A stretch of DNA of 7,519 nucleotides from an uncultured Intestinimonas sp. (lineage in GTDB: Bacteria > Bacillota_A > Clostridia > Oscillospirales > Oscillospiraceae), in NCBI GenBank assembly GCA_958435885.1, contig CAUBHZ010000080.1, forward strand, positions 1-7,519, in the 5' to 3' direction. The translations under genes were made by a program, and so were the position numbers. Positions 5,773 to 7,519 of this stretch are shown here, one piece after another; within the stretch, counting starts at the first letter, position 1; every line of letters starts with the position of its first letter. The notes under the pieces were generated by a model. That model saw only the letters and a program-made list of their open reading frames with translations, did not search any database and had not been told where the DNA came from.

Positions 5773-6007
5773 ACACGCTCCCCTTTCGTCGGCCCGGCGG
5801 GCCGCACTGGCTGCCTCCGCGGCGGCGGACCGTTCCCCAGGGTCACACCGGGCGGAGCTTGCTGCGTTTGCTGTGTTTATTCTATCACATCCCGCCGCCG
5901 GATGAAACAGCTTTTTCCACCGCTGCCGGGAACCGTTCTTTTTTCCGGTGCGAGCGCATTATACAAAGATGGCGGCTCCCGGCGGCCGTTTTTGTGTCTC
6001 TCTATCA
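5773..6007. other. Divergent intergenic region, upstream part of the hydrogenase locus
   Basis: No gene is supported here. The minus-strand leader contains a compact hairpin, CGGCCC-GGC-GGGCCG, at 5790-5804, just upstream of the first ribosome binding site. Two possible -10 boxes for the minus strand are described separately. Short GC-rich near-repeats (CCGCCG, GGCGGC) recur through 5818-5988. I see no small ORF with a credible ribosome binding site, and no recognisable riboswitch. Confidence 0.6.
5879..5887 (-). promoter_or_regulatory. Candidate extended -10 promoter for the hydrogenase-locus first module
   Basis: On the minus strand TGATAGAAT (5887-5879) fits an extended -10 box (TGn followed by TAnAAT). 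No good -35 box lies 17 bp upstream. It sits inside an imperfect dyad, TGTG-N10-CACA (5872-5889), which could be an operator. A second possible -10, TATAAT (5963-5958), lies further upstream but also lacks a -35 box. Either would leave a leader of about 100-180 nt. Confidence 0.35.
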
Positions 6008-6037
6008 TTGACATTTGTTTTCCATGTGGTATATAAT
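6008..6037 (+). promoter_or_regulatory. Consensus SigA promoter of serC
   Basis: A perfect -35 box TTGACA (6008-6013) and a perfect -10 box TATAAT (6032-6037) are separated by 18 bp. Transcription should begin near 6044, leaving a leader of about 94 nt. This is the strongest promoter in the window and points to high basal expression of serC. Confidence 0.88.
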
Positions 6038-6080
6038 ACCCTTTAACACAGTAAAGCGGTCAAGGCCGCGGCACTGGGTG

Positions 6081-6111
6081 TGGGGCGGGCGCCCCAGGCA
6101 AAACCGCCCCA
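6081..6111 (+). promoter_or_regulatory. Leader hairpin of serC with two mutually exclusive pairings
   Basis: The 5' arm TGGGGCGG (6081-6088) can pair with CCGCCCCA (6104-6111) to make an 8-bp stem with a 15-nt loop. The same arm can instead pair TGGGGC (6081-6086) with GCCCCA (6091-6096) around a four-base loop. Both lie 10-25 nt upstream of the AGGAGG (6122-6127). No U-tract follows, so a transcription terminator is not indicated. No T-box sequence was found. Confidence 0.4.
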
Positions 6112-6137
6112 AATTACAAATAGGAGGCTTGTCAACC

Positions 6138-7223
6138 ATGAGTAATGCCCGCGTGTACAACTTTTCCGCCGGTCCCTCTATGCTCCCTCTCCAGGTCCTG
6201 GAACGGGCGGGCTCAGAGATCACCAACTACCAGGGCTCCGGTATGTCAGTCATGGAGATGAGCCACCGTTCAAAGGTGTTTCAAAAAATCTTTGACGACA
6301 CCCAGGCCAAGTTCCGCCGCCTGCTGAAGGTCCCCGAGGGCTACAAGGTCCTCTTCCTCCAGGGCGGCGCCTCCACCCAGTTCTCCGCCGTGCCCCTGAA
6401 CCTGATCGGGACCACCGGGAAGGCGGACTACGCCGTCACCGGCAACTTTTCCAACCTGGCCTACAAGGAGGCCAAGAAGTACGGTACCATTAACCTGGCC
6501 GCCTCCAGCGAGGACAGAAACCACACCTACATCCCCGCCCAGGACCAGCTGAAGCTGGACCCCGAGGCGTCCTATTTCTACTACTGCGCCAACAACACCA
6601 TCTACGGCACCGAGTGGCAGTACGTCCCCGACACCGGCGACGTGCCCCTGGTGTGCGATATGTCCTCCGACATCCTGTCCCGTCCGGTGGATGTGAGCAA
6701 GTACGGCATCATCTTCGCCGGCGCCCAGAAGAACATGGCTCCCGCCGGCCTCACCGTGGTCATCGTCCGGGAGGACCTGGCCGGCCATGAGCTGCCCTAC
6801 ACCCCCAAGATGCTGGGCTATCAGCTCATGATCGAGAAGGACTCCATGTACAACACCCCGCCCTGCTGGTGCATCTACATCCTGGGCCTGGTGCTGGACT
6901 GGCTGGACGAGCAGGGCGGCGTGGAAGGCATGGAGGCCATCAAGCACGGCAAGGCCCAGATGCTCTACGACGTCATCGACAGCTCCAAGCTCTTTACCTG
7001 CGCCGTGGAGCCGGGCTCCCGGTCCGACATGAACGTGACCTTCCGCTCGGCCAGCGAGGAGCTGGACGCCAAGTTCGTCGCCGAGGCCACCGCCGCCGGC
7101 TTCACCAACCTGAAGGGCCACCGCAACGTGGGCGGCATGCGGGCCTCTATCTACAATGCCATGCCTGTGGAAGGCGTGGAGAAGCTCTGCGACTTCATCA
7201 AGGCTTTTGATAAGGCCAACTAA
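6138..7223 (+). CDS. serC: Phosphoserine aminotransferase SerC
   Basis: This is a pyridoxal-phosphate enzyme of serine biosynthesis that converts 3-phosphohydroxypyruvate plus glutamate to O-phosphoserine plus 2-oxoglutarate in the cytoplasm. It has 361 residues, the normal length. The start NFSAGPSMLP (8-17), the MSHRSK segment (41-46), the QGGASTQF cofactor-binding segment (75-82) and the PLP lysine Lys198 in GAQKN (195-199) are all present, as is the C-terminal [17 protein letters not shown] (327-343). ATG 6138 has AGGAGG ten bases upstream; the longer frame starting at 6015 overlaps the promoter and is rejected. The gene has its own consensus promoter and is divergent from the hydrogenase locus. 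A diverged second copy of its last 31 codons follows 160 bp downstream, which suggests past recombination at this end. serA is the expected next gene, but only its possible ribosome binding site is in the window. Confidence 0.97.
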   Translation: MSNARVYNFSAGPSMLPLQVLERAGSEITNYQGSGMSVMEMSHRSKVFQKIFDDTQAKFRRLLKVPEGYKVLFLQGGASTQFSAVPLNLIGTTGKADYAVTGNFSNLAYKEAKKYGTINLAASSEDRNHTYIPAQDQLKLDPEASYFYYCANNTIYGTEWQYVPDTGDVPLVCDMSSDILSRPVDVSKYGIIFAGAQKNMAPAGLTVVIVREDLAGHELPYTPKMLGYQLMIEKDSMYNTPPCWCIYILGLVLDWLDEQGGVEGMEAIKHGKAQMLYDVIDSSKLFTCAVEPGSRSDMNVTFRSASEELDAKFVAEATAAGFTNLKGHRNVGGMRASIYNAMPVEGVEKLCDFIKAFDKAN

Positions 7224-7233
7224 AGGCCCACAT

Positions 7234-7384
7234 GCCGGCCGCGTTCTCCCGCGAAGCGGGCCGGCCGTCAGGCCGTCCAAGCGTTTTGCCGAAAGGCAAA
7301 ACCTTGCCGCAGGCGGAATTCACTTCCGCCGAGGATGTGAAGTCTGACCGGGGTCCCCGCAAAAGGCTCCGCCTTTTGTGGGGA
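7234..7384. repeat. Cluster of four stacked hairpins between serC and the serC tail copy
   Basis: Four inverted repeats fill this otherwise non-coding stretch. GCCGGCC (7234-7240) pairs with GGCCGGC (7259-7265), with an alternative inner stem CCCGC-GAA-GCGGG (7248-7260). GTTTTGCC-GAAA-GGCAAAAC lies at 7283-7302. GGCGGAA (7312-7318) pairs with TTCCGCC (7324-7330). A 14-bp stem with a three-base loop spans 7354-7384. None is followed by a T-run. The arrangement resembles a REP-like or palindromic mobile repeat, but whether it recurs elsewhere in the genome cannot be seen here. Confidence 0.6.
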
Positions 7385-7479
7385 TGGGCGGTATGCGGGC
7401 CAGCATCTATAACGCCATGCCCGTGGAGGGCGTGGAGAAGCTCTGCGACTTCATCAAGGCCTTTGACAAGAACAACTGA
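7384..7479 (+). pseudogene. Displaced 3' fragment of a second serC allele
   Basis: This fragment encodes 31 residues that match SerC residues 331-361 at 29 positions and ends in its own TGA. Compared with the 3' end of the intact gene at 7128-7223, I count 14 base differences. Eight codons differ silently, two change the residue (Val to Met, Ala to Asn), and the stop is TGA in place of TAA. The excess of silent changes shows that both copies evolved as coding sequence before the fragment was cut off. Identity begins exactly where the last hairpin (7354-7384) ends. A 32-bp stretch is identical in both copies (7173-7204 and 7429-7460). The fragment has no proper ribosome binding site before the ATG at 7384, so it is probably not translated. 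An independent small gene is much less likely. Confidence 0.88.
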
Positions 7480-7497
7480 AGCGGTCCTTTGACCGCT
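7480..7497 (+). other. Short hairpin after the serC fragment
   Basis: AGCGGTC (7480-7486) pairs with GACCGCT (7491-7497) around a CTTT loop, directly after the fragment's TGA. It lacks a T-run, so it is at most a weak terminator or an attenuating hairpin in front of the next gene. Confidence 0.45.
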
Positions 7498-7513
7498 CCA
7501 AATACTGAATTTT

Positions 7514-7519
7514 GGAGGG
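7514..7519 (+). promoter_or_regulatory. Probable ribosome binding site of a gene starting beyond the window
   Basis: GGAGGG occupies the last six bases, preceded by an AT-rich stretch. This is the right composition for a ribosome binding site whose start codon lies outside the window. serA would be a typical neighbour of serC, but nothing of the coding region is visible. Confidence 0.4.

Noticed and set aside
5872..5889. Rex operator upstream of the hydrogenase locus
   Set aside because: The arms TGTG and CACA are ten bases apart, where the Rex consensus needs eight between these positions, and the inner bases are not symmetric.
6015..6137. Upstream extension of SerC to a start at 6015
   Set aside because: It would overlap the consensus promoter (6008-6037) and add a segment unlike any SerC. 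ATG 6138 has a proper AGGAGG.
6041..6137. T-box or other known riboswitch in the serC leader
   Set aside because: The leader is only about 94 nt, and the conserved T-box sequence (AGGGTGGNACCGCG-like) is absent.
6270..7280. 336-codon minus-strand open frame opposite serC
   Set aside because: The plus-strand serC is unmistakable, and the antisense frame is rich in Gly, Val, His and Asp with no recognisable domain.
7354..7384. Rho-independent terminator of serC
   Set aside because: The stem is strong, but the bases after it are GGGCGG and not a T-run.
7384..7479. A real 31-residue gene
   Set aside because: The ATG lies at the base of a strong hairpin without a usable ribosome binding site, and the peptide is simply the SerC C-terminus.
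1..7519. CRISPR array, tRNA, rRNA or transposase gene
   Set aside because: No regularly spaced direct repeats, no tRNA- or rRNA-like sequence and no transposase or integrase motifs were found on either strand.

Overview
The window is GC-rich (about two thirds G+C by eye) with Clostridia-type genes and strong GGAGG ribosome binding sites. An HndA/B/C-type [FeFe]-hydrogenase operon sits next to serC. This suggests an anaerobic, fermentative, high-GC member of the Firmicutes, perhaps an Oscillospiraceae-like gut bacterium. The lineage is an inference from gene content and composition; there is no taxonomic marker here.

Layout. Positions 1-5772 hold one densely packed minus-strand locus, read right to left. 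A first module (5772 down to 2542) encodes a DRTGG-domain protein, an RsbW-like ATPase, a ferredoxin-type protein with a hydrogenase-like domain, a second DRTGG-domain protein and a PHP-domain metallophosphoesterase. A non-coding gap follows (2541-2385) with a hairpin, a good SigA-type promoter and a second hairpin. The second module (2384 down to the window edge) encodes the NuoE-like HndA, a GHKL ATPase, the HndB-like ferredoxin and the NuoF-like HndC, which runs off the left edge. By synteny the catalytic HndD/HydA subunit should lie just beyond position 1.

Positions 5773-6137 are a divergent intergenic region with a consensus promoter for serC (plus strand) and weaker candidate promoters for the hydrogenase locus. 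serC (6138-7223) is intact. After it come about 160 bp of stacked hairpins (7224-7383) and then a second, diverged copy of the last 31 codons of serC with its own stop (7384-7479). A small hairpin and a GGAGGG at the right edge suggest that another plus-strand gene begins just outside.

How it works together. HndA, HndB and HndC are accessory and electron-transfer subunits expected to link NAD(P)H to an [FeFe] hydrogenase, and in related enzymes also ferredoxin by electron bifurcation. The first module looks regulatory or maturation-related. Its hydrogenase-like protein keeps the four H-cluster-type cysteines but lacks the proton-transfer cysteine and the conserved lysine, so it is probably a redox or H2 sensor, not an enzyme. 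The two ATPases, two DRTGG proteins and PHP protein are plausible signalling partners. Their individual roles cannot be read from the sequence.

The most unusual points are the PHP gene's apparent lack of any ATG, GTG or TTG start ahead of its metal-binding motif, the duplicated serC tail behind a hairpin cluster, and the degenerate hydrogenase-like protein.
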